Positions 6,197 through 13,673 are shown, numbered from the stretch's first letter. The stretch: DNA of 15,398 nucleotides from CAZJRB01 sp964547995 (GCA_964547995.1 CAZJRB010000150.1:1-15398), one strand, 5' to 3'. The notes: generated by a model from the letters alone, not told the origin. Numbers and translations are program-made.

Positions 6197-7034
6197 AGTC
6201 ACCCTCACCATGCGCAGTTTCTCCAGCAACCGCATCACCAACCCACCTAAATCCCGGAAGAGCGATCTTCTCAAGTCGATCATTTCCAATTTTGGCCCAC
6301 TTCTCAGAGATCTCGTAGGCAATGTAGTTTCGGCCAAGCTTTTTCGCAACTGCAGCAATAGTCGCCGTACCAGCAAAAGGATCCAACACGACATCCCCCA
6401 CGTTACTACATGCCAAAACGATTCTTGCGATCAACTGTTCCGGCATTTGGTTTGGCGCACCGGGTATTCTCTCCTTGAATGTCCCGTTGATCCTGGGTAC
6501 GTGCCACACATCTGCGCCGGACGCAAAGCCTTCGTCACCCAGATCCTGTGGCCGAAGTATCCACGTATTGTCCGGCACCTTGCCATCCGGATTGGCGCGC
6601 TTGTCGTTGTAGATCAGTTGTCTGGCCGATGGTACCCGAATTTCCTTCGTGTTGAATGTGAACGTTTTCGGATGGCGGGTGTAATAGAGTAGATGGGTAT
6701 GGGATGGCGAGAAGTTTTTCTTTTGATGCACGCCAAAAGTGAAAAACCAGATGACGTGCGATCGTTTGTGAAAGCCGATACGTTTTGCGAGAATGTCAAT
6801 TTCCGAAACATATTTGTCCCCTATGCAACACCAGAAGGTTCCGTGCTTTTTCAGGACTCGGTGGACTTGGCGCATCCATGACTCGGACCAGAATAAATAC
6901 TCGTCGTCCGAGAGTTTGTCGTGATAGTCGTCGTAACTGTAGTTGATGTTGAAAGGTGGGTCGGCGAGTATTAGGTCAATGCACTCTTGGGGGAGTTTGC
7001 CGACTTCATCGGCGAGTTTTCCCGAGTGCTGCCG
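6183..7034 (-). CDS. Beta-class DNA methyltransferase, N-terminus apparently frameshifted
   Basis: The frame encodes motif IV DPPF (codons at 6951-6962, in LILADPPFNINYSYDDY). A long middle section (GTFWCCIGDKYVSEIDILAKRIGF, FTFGVHQKKNF) follows, then motif I near the C-terminus (VVLDPFAGTATIAAVAKKLG, then YIAYEIS). DPPF-first with FxG late is the N4-cytosine/N6-adenine class beta order, and DPP(Y/F) favours N6-adenine. The open frame is bounded by a TGA at 7035-7037 and has no ATG, GTG or TTG before Met at 6875, which lies after DPPF and so cannot be the true start. The frame upstream of GGGAAAA (7017-7023) ends PNINTADMRMTLLTAALGK. It would join smoothly to LADEVGKLPQECIDLILADPPF if one A were removed, giving a normal N-terminus with a start near 7053 or further upstream. 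The gene is therefore either recently frameshifted or affected by a sequence error. It overlaps the integrase start by 14 nt. No cognate endonuclease is visible, so it would be an orphan modification enzyme. Confidence 0.85.
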   Translation of the reverse strand, partial: RQHSGKLADEVGKLPQECIDLILADPPFNINYSYDDYHDKLSDDEYLFWSESWMRQVHRVLKKHGTFWCCIGDKYVSEIDILAKRIGFHKRSHVIWFFTFGVHQKKNFSPSHTHLLYYTRHPKTFTFNTKEIRVPSARQLIYNDKRANPDGKVPDNTWILRPQDLGDEGFASGADVWHVPRINGTFKERIPGAPNQMPEQLIARIVLACSNVGDVVLDPFAGTATIAAVAKKLGRNYIAYEISEKWAKIGNDRLEKIALPGFRWVGDAVAGETAHGEGDYGKV

Positions 7035-7059
7035 TCAGCAATGTCATGCGCATGTCCGC

Positions 7060-7457
7060 GGTGTTGATATTTGGAGATTGGAGATGGTTGTTCGTCGAAG
7101 TCTCAAATTGTTGGAAGGGGGCGGAACGGAACGAGGGCGTAGCCCGAGTGGAGTCCCGCATCTCTTCGAACAATCGAGCGCCGACTGCGGGGATTTGCAC
7201 CTTTTGGCAAACCTGCGTAAGATGATGCAGCGGACGAAGGATGCGTTCTCGGAAAGGGTGTCCGCCCTCGCTTGGCCAAAAGGGAAGAATCGACCTCCCC
7301 GCCCAGCTTTCAGCTTTGCTCGCTCGGGCGCAGGTTTTTACAAGAGCCGGGCTGATTGAAGGCCGTGCCAGCCGTGAAGGGGTGGGCGAATTGCGGTGAT
7401 TCGTCTCTTACCGTACACTTATGTCCGGCCCCCACAGAACCACCCCGGGCACCCCCC
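7060..7457. other. Gene-free gap upstream of the fucosyltransferase
   Basis: Apart from the likely N-terminal remainder of the methyltransferase frame (minus strand, possibly up to about 7200), I find no convincing gene. There is a small hairpin, GGGC-GTA-GCCC (about 7136-7146), and GC-rich text without family resemblance. No clear promoter for the plus-strand fucosyltransferase is visible. Confidence 0.4.
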
Positions 7458-8246
7458 ATGTTCGTCACGTTTCGACATCTCGGCCGTATCGGGCAACTCG
7501 GCAATCAGCTTTTCCAGATTGCCGCCACCATCGGGGTAGCCACGAAGAACGGGCTTGAATATGTCTTTCCTGTGTGGGAACACGCCAGGTGGTTCGAGCG
7601 AGAAATCCCCCAAGCCAGCGTCATTGCGCGAACCCGGAGGTACCGAGAGAAAACCTTTGCCTACCAGGACATCGTCACTCGGGAGCCAACAAATCTGATC
7701 GGTTTCTTTCAGAGCGAGCGGTACTTCGCACATTGCGAGGACCTGATACGGTTCTTCTTCGAGCCGCGACAGGCCGTCCGTCAGCAGCTCTTGGCGCAAT
7801 ACGGCGATCTGCTGGGCGAGAAGACCTGCTCCGTTCATGTGCGTCGGGGGGATTATCTTGCAAACCCTCGTCTTTCCGACCCTAGCAAAACCGATTACTA
7901 CCAACGGGCCATGGAACACTTCGACGCTGATACCACGTTCGTTTTCTTCTCCGACGACATTCGCTGGGTCAAGGAACACTTTCGTGACAACCGTTTCGTC
8001 TACATCGAGGGCAACGAGGCGATCGAGGATTTGTTTCTCATGTCGTTCTATAAGTCGCACATCATCGCCAATTCCACCCTCTCCTGGTGGGGCGCGTGGC
8101 TGAATCCGAACCGGGAGAAGACTGTCGTCGCTCCAAAGAACTGGTTCTGTGGGGAAGCCGCCGATTCCAGCATTCCGTTTCACTCGCACTACCACGGCTA
8201 CCACGACCCGAAGGACCTGGTGCCCGAGGGTTGGTTGCAGTTGTAA
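7458..8246 (+). CDS. GT11-family alpha-1,2-fucosyltransferase-like enzyme
   Basis: I choose ATG 7458 (MFVTFRHLGRIGQLGNQLFQIAA) because the GT11 fold begins here; the frame upstream to 7356 is unlike the family. There is no Shine-Dalgarno, only a C-rich leader. Family motifs are all present: GQLGNQLFQ near the N-terminus (acceptor/donor loop), HVRRGDY at residues 127-133 (GDP-fucose binding motif I), FVFFSDDIRWVKEHF, and NSTLSWWGAWLNP at 205-217 (motif III). The 262-aa length fits bacterial GT11 enzymes such as FutC and WbsJ. The predicted reaction transfers L-fucose from GDP-fucose to the 2-OH of a terminal hexose, in the cytoplasm, during O-antigen, capsule or glycoprotein glycan synthesis. 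It is the first of four glycosyltransferase genes, and it converges on the X-GT32 gene with 47 nt between stops. Exact linkage and acceptor cannot be read from sequence. Confidence 0.88.
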   Translation: MFVTFRHLGRIGQLGNQLFQIAATIGVATKNGLEYVFPVWEHARWFEREIPQASVIARTRRYREKTFAYQDIVTREPTNLIGFFQSERYFAHCEDLIRFFFEPRQAVRQQLLAQYGDLLGEKTCSVHVRRGDYLANPRLSDPSKTDYYQRAMEHFDADTTFVFFSDDIRWVKEHFRDNRFVYIEGNEAIEDLFLMSFYKSHIIANSTLSWWGAWLNPNREKTVVAPKNWFCGEAADSSIPFHSHYHGYHDPKDLVPEGWLQL

Positions 8247-8293
8247 ACGTACTCCAGACAACCGGGTGCCGCACCGGTCGCACGGACATTTCC

Positions 8294-9952
8294 CTACTTC
8301 CGCTCTTGTGGGTTCAGGTAGCGTCGCTTGAGCTTCTCGTAGATGCAGTCGGCCGGGAACTGGGCGTCCGGGTCCTGACCGCCCCACAGCCAGATGTGGT
8401 GAATCAAGTGGATGGCATAGCTCCGCCGGGATAATGTCCCACCGGGTTCCACGAATCGACGGCCCTGACGCCAATCGACCGGGTGAAAGGCAATCCTTGG
8501 CTCGGCTGCCCAGGAAAGATCGAGTTCCATCACCATGCGAGTGAGCAAATCCGGACCCATCTCTCCCCAGTCGATACCACTGCGGTGGCGGTCGGCCTCG
8601 TCGAAACACCGTTGCATCAATTCGCACCCGCTCGGGACACGAATCACGGCGTTGCCGATTTCCCTCGGGCCTTGATATCCTAATACGTAGTCACGATCGA
8701 ACTCAAAAGGACGCAGCGCCACGACGTCCAGGTCGACCCACCATTCCCCCTTCTCCAGGAGGAGCTTGCACCGGAACAAGTCCGAAAATGCCGCGTAGCT
8801 GCCCTTGCCGACCCCTTTCTCATAGACAAAGACCTCGGATTCGGGAACGAGCGAGTTCGCGTCCAGCAGGGTCGTTCCCTCGGGCACATTCCCGATCTCG
8901 TCGTAAACGTATAAGTGGAAGGGATGTCCCAGCGTCAGGAACGACGCGATCGAAAGTCGCTCCATGGTCGAGAGGTCCCGGCCGATCCAGAGCGACTGCA
9001 CCGGTTGGCGTTCCGTGTTCTCAGGTGTGTCCGGCGTCTCACCGACCACCTGCGGCACGGCGCTCGGGCCGGTCACTTCGCCGGACGGAGATCCAAGAGC
9101 GGAATCCCGCCGGTCGATCTTCCTGACCCACGCCTCGCCCGAATGCTCGATTTCGAGGAAGTTCGCCGCCGCCGCGGCCGGCTTGTAAACCCGAAACGTG
9201 CGCATAATGCCCAGTGTGGCGGCGCTTTCCAGCGGGCCGATGAAGCTCGTATCCCGGTCAAGGAAATATGCCTGCCGTGACCAGTGCTCCATCTGCTCGG
9301 CGCTGAGAAAGAAACACCCGGAGTGCGGGTTGCGCACGCGGCGGCAGACAACCTCCGCCCCCAGGCAGGAGAGCGACACTTCCGGTTGTTCCGAAATCGT
9401 CTGAAACCGCGAGGTTGCCTGCTCATCCAAATCCCCGTCGATGTACATCTTCCGGGCGTGAACGTCCTGGGCGATCTCGTAGCGGTTGGGCTGAAGCAGA
9501 CCGTCGTTGCCTGCGGCCTGGGTGAAATGACCCAGTTTGGCGAAGAACCACGGGTCGCGCAGGACCAGGTCATCTTCAAGGTAGCAGTAGTAGTCGTAGT
9601 CTCCCAAGTGGTCCCTCAAAACCGCGTGGCACTCGAACCCGAGCAACGTCGGCTCGCACTGGCAGGCCACTTCCCGGTACCACTCCTTCGTCAACGGCAT
9701 ATCGGGCAATACGTGCTGGTGCCGCGTCGTACACACGACAACATCGATCGTGGCAACGGTTTGGTCGTTGGCCTTCATTTGCATCGGCTCGACGGGACTG
9801 GCCAACTGCTGCTCGCCGGCAAGGACCTCGTGAATCGCCGAGATGCATTCGGTCAACGCCCGGACGCGAGCCGCTCGCTGCCCGCTGAGCGAACCGTGCC
9901 GCTTTCGCTGCAAAACGCCGAAGAAGTGAGGGATTGCGAACAGGAGTCTCAT
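8294..9952 (-). CDS. Two-domain glycosyltransferase: N-terminal X domain fused to a GT32-like domain
   Basis: 552 aa, starting MRLLFAIPHFF at 9952. Residues 1-275 are the X domain, also present at the C-terminus of the 728-aa protein. Its landmarks are RLLFAIPH, VDVVVCT-like IDVVVCT, LLGFECHAVLR, DYDYYCYLEDD (Glu126-Asp127-Asp128), LLQPNRYE, NPHSGCFFL, and FIGPLESAATLGIMR. The acidic YLEDD after hydrophobic strands suggests a GT-A-like nucleotide-sugar site, but I cannot name its family. Residues about 280-317 are a Pro/Glu/Thr-rich linker. Residues 318-525 match the GT32/Gly_transf_sug (DXD) family: QSLWIGRDLSTMERLSIASF, SDLFRCKLLLEKGEWWVDLDV with DXD Asp407-x-Asp409, GPDLLTRM, and a late His-rich AIHLIHHIW. 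It probably adds sugars in two steps. It is soluble, with no signal peptide. It is divergent from the GT1 gene, with its own promoter candidate at 10039-10067. Confidence 0.85.
   Translation of the reverse strand: MRLLFAIPHFFGVLQRKRHGSLSGQRAARVRALTECISAIHEVLAGEQQLASPVEPMQMKANDQTVATIDVVVCTTRHQHVLPDMPLTKEWYREVACQCEPTLLGFECHAVLRDHLGDYDYYCYLEDDLVLRDPWFFAKLGHFTQAAGNDGLLQPNRYEIAQDVHARKMYIDGDLDEQATSRFQTISEQPEVSLSCLGAEVVCRRVRNPHSGCFFLSAEQMEHWSRQAYFLDRDTSFIGPLESAATLGIMRTFRVYKPAAAAANFLEIEHSGEAWVRKIDRRDSALGSPSGEVTGPSAVPQVVGETPDTPENTERQPVQSLWIGRDLSTMERLSIASFLTLGHPFHLYVYDEIGNVPEGTTLLDANSLVPESEVFVYEKGVGKGSYAAFSDLFRCKLLLEKGEWWVDLDVVALRPFEFDRDYVLGYQGPREIGNAVIRVPSGCELMQRCFDEADRHRSGIDWGEMGPDLLTRMVMELDLSWAAEPRIAFHPVDWRQGRRFVEPGGTLSRRSYAIHLIHHIWLWGGQDPDAQFPADCIYEKLKRRYLNPQERK
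9128..9952 (-). repeat. X-domain coding repeat, copy 1
   Basis: This segment encodes residues 1-275 of the X-GT32 protein and is clearly homologous, in protein and partly in DNA, to 11432-12253. Both carry LLGFECHA, DYDYYCYLEDDL, DPWFF, LLQPNRYE, NPH-G-FFL, AEQMEHW and FIGPLESAATLGIMR. The copies have the same orientation, so they are direct repeats about 1.5 kb apart, separated mainly by the GT1 gene. Confidence 0.8.
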
Positions 9953-10038
9953 TGCCGGTGCAGACTATGCCATGGGGCCGGCAGGCATCAACACCAACGG
10001 TGTGGCGTGAGCCCTGCGGTTTGTATTCCCAACCGGTG

Positions 10039-10067
10039 ATTCTCCCAGCAGCCCTGTCCGCTGTCAA
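10039..10067 (-). promoter_or_regulatory. Predicted promoter for the X-GT32 gene
   Basis: On the minus strand a perfect TTGACA (10062-10067), a 17-nt spacer, and GAGAAT (10039-10044, 4 of 6 to consensus) point toward the start at 9952, leaving a leader of about 80 nt. Confidence 0.4.
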
Positions 10068-10073
10068 CCTTGG

Positions 10074-10101
10074 TTGCGTCGCAAGGGCGTTGGGATACAA
10101 T
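10074..10101 (+). promoter_or_regulatory. Predicted promoter for the GT1-like gene
   Basis: TTGCGT (10074-10079), a 16-nt spacer and TACAAT (10096-10101). This gives a leader of about 36 nt carrying AAGAGG (10132-10137) before the GTG start at 10144. Its -35 lies only 6 nt from the -35 of the divergent promoter, so one bound regulator could affect both. Confidence 0.45.
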
Positions 10102-10143
10102 GTCGTGAGGCTTGCGGGCAGCAAACGAACGAAGAGGTTCACC

Positions 10144-11331
10144 GTGCGCACTGTGCTACTTGTGTGGGAGCTTGGAGGCGGAGTGAGCCACCTGTTCAAT
10201 CTCCTCCCGCTGGCAGCGCAGTTGCGTCGACGTGGCCATCGGGTATGTGCGGTCGTGCGCAATCTTGTGCGGGCGGAAAAGGTTTTCTCGCGACTCGGTG
10301 TAGAGTGCATGCAGGCACCCCTCAAGCCCAAGCGCCTCGCTAATCGAATCGACCCGTTGCGCACGTTTGCCCACGTACTGTACAACACGGGCTACGGCGA
10401 CGAGGAAATCCTACGCAACCTGGGCAATGCCTGGCACACGCTCTTCGAGGAGGTGCGGCCCGATCTCATCCTGTTCGAGCATAGCCCGGTGGCCTTGCTG
10501 GCGGCGCGGACCATTCCCGCGAAGAAGGTGGTTGTCGGAAACGGCTTCTGCTGCCCCCCCGATTGTTCGCCTTGGCCCGATTTGCGGCCTTGGCTGCCGG
10601 AAGACTCTGCGCGGCAAGAAGAAGAGGAGAACCGGGTCCTGACCATTGCCAACCGGGTGCTTGAGGACTGGGGCACGTCTCCCTTGGATCGCCTTTCGCA
10701 GTTGTATCAAGACGTGGACGCCACCGTGCTGTTGACCTTCTCCGAGTTCGACCATTACCCGATGCGGGCCGCGGCGCAGTATTCCGGCATTTGGCCGCCC
10801 CCCGGTGGAAAACCACCGTCGTGGCCGTCGGGCGACGGGAAAAGGATCTACGCATACCTGCAGCCGTTCCCAGCACGACGGACGGTCCTGTCGCAACTCC
10901 GGGAACTGGAGTGTCCGATGTTGGTTTCCGCCGCTGGCATCGATTGGGACGAGGCACGGGAGTTATCCACCGAGAAACTGCATTTCGTCCGTTCGACGCT
11001 CAACTTGAGGCAAGTCGCAAAGGAATGCGACCTGGCAGTGCTCAACGGCAACCACGCAACGACTATCCTAATGCACCTCGCCGGCACGCCCGTGCTCCAG
11101 TTACCGCTCTACCTGGAACAGTCCCTCAATGCCGAGGCCACCGTCCGCCTCGGCGCCGGCTACTGCGCCCGCCTCGCCGAGGCATCCCGAATCTCACAGA
11201 TCGCAGACCAACTCCTGAACAACCGCAACTACACCGAGACGGCAACCCGGTTCGCGCGGAAATACGCCCAATTCAACCCGCGCAAACCGCTCGCGGCAGC
11301 AATGGACCGCTTGGACGGGTTATTGCAGTGA
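10144..11331 (+). CDS. GT-B glycosyltransferase, GT1/MurG-like (395 aa)
   Basis: I choose the GTG start at 10144: AAGAGG ends 6 nt before it and the Rossmann opening starts right there (VRTVLLVWELGGGVSHLFNLLPLAAQLRRRGHRV). The longer frame up to 9934 has no family support and overlaps the divergent promoters. The N-terminal half (1-190) is the acceptor domain with EVRPDLILFEHSPVALLAAR. The C-terminal half carries GIDWDEARELSTEKLHFV-like and then the nucleotide-sugar signature LNGNHATTILMHLAGTPVLQLPLYLEQSLNAE (His304, and Glu325-Gln326 at the usual D/E-Q sugar-contacting pair), then RLGAGYCARL. This is the UGT/macrolide-transferase/MurG C-terminal pattern. It is an inverting cytoplasmic glycosyltransferase; donor and acceptor are unknown. 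It lies between the two X-domain genes on the opposite strand and converges on the GT4-X gene with a 61-nt gap. That gap contains a weak 7-bp inverted repeat (11340-11346 with 11377-11383). Confidence 0.85.
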   Translation: MRTVLLVWELGGGVSHLFNLLPLAAQLRRRGHRVCAVVRNLVRAEKVFSRLGVECMQAPLKPKRLANRIDPLRTFAHVLYNTGYGDEEILRNLGNAWHTLFEEVRPDLILFEHSPVALLAARTIPAKKVVVGNGFCCPPDCSPWPDLRPWLPEDSARQEEEENRVLTIANRVLEDWGTSPLDRLSQLYQDVDATVLLTFSEFDHYPMRAAAQYSGIWPPPGGKPPSWPSGDGKRIYAYLQPFPARRTVLSQLRELECPMLVSAAGIDWDEARELSTEKLHFVRSTLNLRQVAKECDLAVLNGNHATTILMHLAGTPVLQLPLYLEQSLNAEATVRLGAGYCARLAEASRISQIADQLLNNRNYTETATRFARKYAQFNPRKPLAAAMDRLDGLLQ

Positions 11332-11392
11332 AAGATCGTGCCGGGCCGTTCGCGATTCGATTGCCAGTCGTGCGCCGCCCGGCCTGTTCGAT

Positions 11393-13579
11393 CTACTCTC
11401 CACGCGGGAAATCCTGCACGGTGTTGATGTAACTCCTGCCGAGGTGCTGGATTTCCAGGAAGGCAGCATGTTGCGGGGCGGGCTTGTAGACCTGGAATGC
11501 CCGCATAATCCCCAGCGTCGCCGCGCTTTCCAGCGGCCCAATGAAACGGGTGTCACGGTCCAGAAAATAGGACTGCGAGGCCCAGTGCTCCATCTGCTCC
11601 GCATTGAGGAAGAAACTGCCGGCGTGGGGGTTTCGAGTTCGTCGAAAGGTAATGGGTGTATCCATGAACGTCGCGACGATCTGAGGTGCTGCGCTGATGT
11701 CTTGAAATGGGGCGGTCACCCGCTTCGCCAGGTCGCCGTCCAGGTAGAGCTTCTGTACGTCCGGCCCGGAAGATACCTCGTAGCGGTTGGGCTGGAGCAG
11801 TTCGCCGCCGCCGGTCTGACGATCGAACCACTGCAACTTGTTGAAGAACCACGGATCGTGCAGCGCCAGATCGTCTTCCAGGTAGCAGTAGTAATCGTAA
11901 TCGCCAAGCCGCTCCCGCAATGCCGCGTGACACTCGAATCCCAGCAGCATCGGCTCACAATCGCAGCAGCGGTGCTCGAACGATGCCGGCAAAAGCTTCA
12001 GTTGGTCGATCCCGTGTTCCTTGCCGACCGTGCAGACCACGACATCCACATCGCCGGCGCAACAGGCGTCCGCCGGGATCACCCGGCGACGCTCATGGTG
12101 GAGATATTCCTGGGACTTCCCGAACAACTGGTGTAACGAAACGATGCCATTCCGCAAACCGGCAACCCGTGACCGGATGTCCTGCCGGATCGAACCGTGC
12201 CGGCCCTCTTCGACAGGTCTAAAATAGTGAGGGATCGCAAACAATAGTCTCAAGCCCGATTTCTCGCTCGGACTGGGGGTTTTGCGGACCTGCTCACGGG
12301 CCTCCAACGGGTGCTGTCGTTCCGTCACATCCGCCAGCGTGCTGCCGCTCGGCTCCCAATCTGCCCCCTTGGTCACCACGCCGTGGTACAGATCCAGCAT
12401 CTTCGGCAGCGTCTCGGTTAGGCTGTACCGCGATTGGATCATCTCGACGCCGGCGTCGCCCAAGCGGCGATAGACGGCCGGATCGTCCAGTACCTCATTG
12501 GCCAGCCGCACAAAGCCGTCAACGTCATGGAAATCCGCCAGAAGCCCGTTGCGGCCGTGTTCGATCATCTCTTGGACGGGCGCCGTGCCCGACGCCAGCA
12601 CCGTGCAGCCGCAGGCCAGGGCGTTCATCATCGACCAGCTCAGCACGAACGGAACGGTCAAGTAGATGTGCAGATCGCTCAGGTTGAGAATCTCGGCCAA
12701 CTCCTGCGGCGGGACTTGGCCGGTGAAGATGAAACGGCTCAGGTCATACTCGTCCTGGGCAAGGACGTGTTCACGCACCGAATCCGCGTCGATCCAATGC
12801 TCGTCGCCGCCGTAGCAGACCCGGTCCGAGCCGACGCACACGAAGATAACGTCTTTCCGCTGGTCGCAGAGCCGCTTGGCGACCTTCATGAAGATGTCGA
12901 ATCCCCGCGTCGATTCAAACCCGCGCGACACGTAGGTGACGATCTTCACGTCGGCCGCGATTTCGCGCCCCTGGATTCGGCGAAGACCCGGCCCGACACG
13001 CTCGACCGGGCGCCAGAAATCCGTGTCGATACCGTCGAAAATCACCTGGAGCTTGCCCCGATACTCGGCAGGAAACTGGCTCCTCTGCCATTCCGTCGGG
13101 CTGTAACCGGCGGTGCAGGTCTGCAGGTCGGCCAAGAGCATCGCGTTGCGGGCGCGTGCCCGCAATACGTTCAACTCCTTCGGCGGACGCTCCGGGCGGA
13201 AGTCCATCTCCGAGTTGTGGGCGCGGTAGAACCACTCGAAGTAGTTGATGATCGGACAGTCGTACAGGTCGGCCAGGAACAGCGTGGACCCGAAGCCGCT
13301 GTGCCCGACGACCAGATCGGGCCGGACCTCCGGGTGGGCCTTCATCGTCTCGTAGACGGCGTGGCTGTGCCAGGTGAAGTTCTCGAAAGAGCGGCTACAG
13401 TAGTGGGTCTGCTTCGTTGCCCCGCCGCGGATCGCGTACTGAATGCGACGCACCCCCCGAGAGACACCCGGTTCCCGTTCCGAAACGAAAGTGCATTGAA
13501 ACCCTTCGCGCTCGACCAGGTAGCCGGCAATATGCCCGAATTGTGCCGGGAAATTCTTGTGTACGAATAGAACGTGCAT
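11393..13579 (-). CDS. Two-domain glycosyltransferase: GT4 domain fused to a C-terminal X domain
   Basis: 728 aa from ATG 13579 (MHVLFVHKNFPAQFGHIAGYL); the frame runs 18 codons further upstream without support. Residues 1-170 are the PF12000-type N-terminal domain of GT4 enzymes (FPAQFGHIA, PDLVVGHSGFGSTLFL, YFEWFYRAHNSEMDFRPE). Residues about 205-390 are the Glycos_transf_1 domain (IVTYVSRGFESTRGFDIFMK, FIFTGQVPPQELAEILNLSDLHIYL, PFVLSWSMMNALACG, APVQEMIEHGRNGLLADF). In relatives the position of Asn318 is normally Glu (LLEAMACG), the second Glu of the EX7E pair, so activity may be altered. A 50-residue linker (400-442) leads to the X domain (443-716), with YLEDD at 566-570, as in the X-GT32 protein. 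The product is soluble, with no signal peptide. No clear Shine-Dalgarno is visible, but a strong -10 lies upstream. Confidence 0.88.
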   Translation of the reverse strand: MHVLFVHKNFPAQFGHIAGYLVEREGFQCTFVSEREPGVSRGVRRIQYAIRGGATKQTHYCSRSFENFTWHSHAVYETMKAHPEVRPDLVVGHSGFGSTLFLADLYDCPIINYFEWFYRAHNSEMDFRPERPPKELNVLRARARNAMLLADLQTCTAGYSPTEWQRSQFPAEYRGKLQVIFDGIDTDFWRPVERVGPGLRRIQGREIAADVKIVTYVSRGFESTRGFDIFMKVAKRLCDQRKDVIFVCVGSDRVCYGGDEHWIDADSVREHVLAQDEYDLSRFIFTGQVPPQELAEILNLSDLHIYLTVPFVLSWSMMNALACGCTVLASGTAPVQEMIEHGRNGLLADFHDVDGFVRLANEVLDDPAVYRRLGDAGVEMIQSRYSLTETLPKMLDLYHGVVTKGADWEPSGSTLADVTERQHPLEAREQVRKTPSPSEKSGLRLLFAIPHYFRPVEEGRHGSIRQDIRSRVAGLRNGIVSLHQLFGKSQEYLHHERRRVIPADACCAGDVDVVVCTVGKEHGIDQLKLLPASFEHRCCDCEPMLLGFECHAALRERLGDYDYYCYLEDDLALHDPWFFNKLQWFDRQTGGGELLQPNRYEVSSGPDVQKLYLDGDLAKRVTAPFQDISAAPQIVATFMDTPITFRRTRNPHAGSFFLNAEQMEHWASQSYFLDRDTRFIGPLESAATLGIMRAFQVYKPAPQHAAFLEIQHLGRSYINTVQDFPRGE
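11432..12253 (-). repeat. X-domain coding repeat, copy 2
   Basis: This encodes residues 443-716 of the GT4-X protein, beginning LRLLFAIPHYF. It is the homologous partner of 9128-9952. The similarity begins abruptly at the RLLFAIPH block, after unrelated linker text, and ends near the protein C-terminus, so the unit of exchange is a complete domain. Confidence 0.8.
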
Positions 13580-13645
13580 GGCAGACAGGTTGGCCAAGAC
13601 GGGTTGAGTGGAAATCATACCATATCTTTTCACCCATCAGGTGCC

Positions 13646-13673
13646 ATTATACATCATACGCGAGTCCTGCGAA
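13646..13673 (-). promoter_or_regulatory. Predicted promoter for the GT4-X gene
   Basis: On the minus strand a perfect TATAAT (13646-13651) is preceded, across a 16-nt spacer, by TTCGCA (13668-13673, 4 of 6 to TTGACA). This gives a leader of about 60 nt to the ATG at 13579. Confidence 0.45.

Noticed and set aside
7060..7457. tRNA or att-bearing RNA gene near the integrase module
   Set aside because: No cloverleaf with a GTTC-type T-arm could be built on either strand here. Only a short GGGC/GCCC hairpin is present.
7419..8627. Minus-strand open frame of 402 codons
   Set aside because: It covers the GT11 gene in antisense and runs into the end of the X-GT32 gene. The GT11 motifs on the other strand are decisive.
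9934..10143. N-terminal extension of the GT1-like protein to 9934
   Set aside because: The extension crosses both predicted promoters and lacks glycosyltransferase features. GTG 10144 has AAGAGG at proper spacing and the Rossmann strand starts there.
11340..11383. Intrinsic terminator between the convergent GT1 and GT4-X genes
   Set aside because: The 7-bp stem has a 30-nt loop and no T-run on either strand.
12434..13570. Plus-strand open frame of 378 codons
   Set aside because: It is the antisense shadow of the GT4 domain, with low-complexity, His/Arg/Ala-rich translation.
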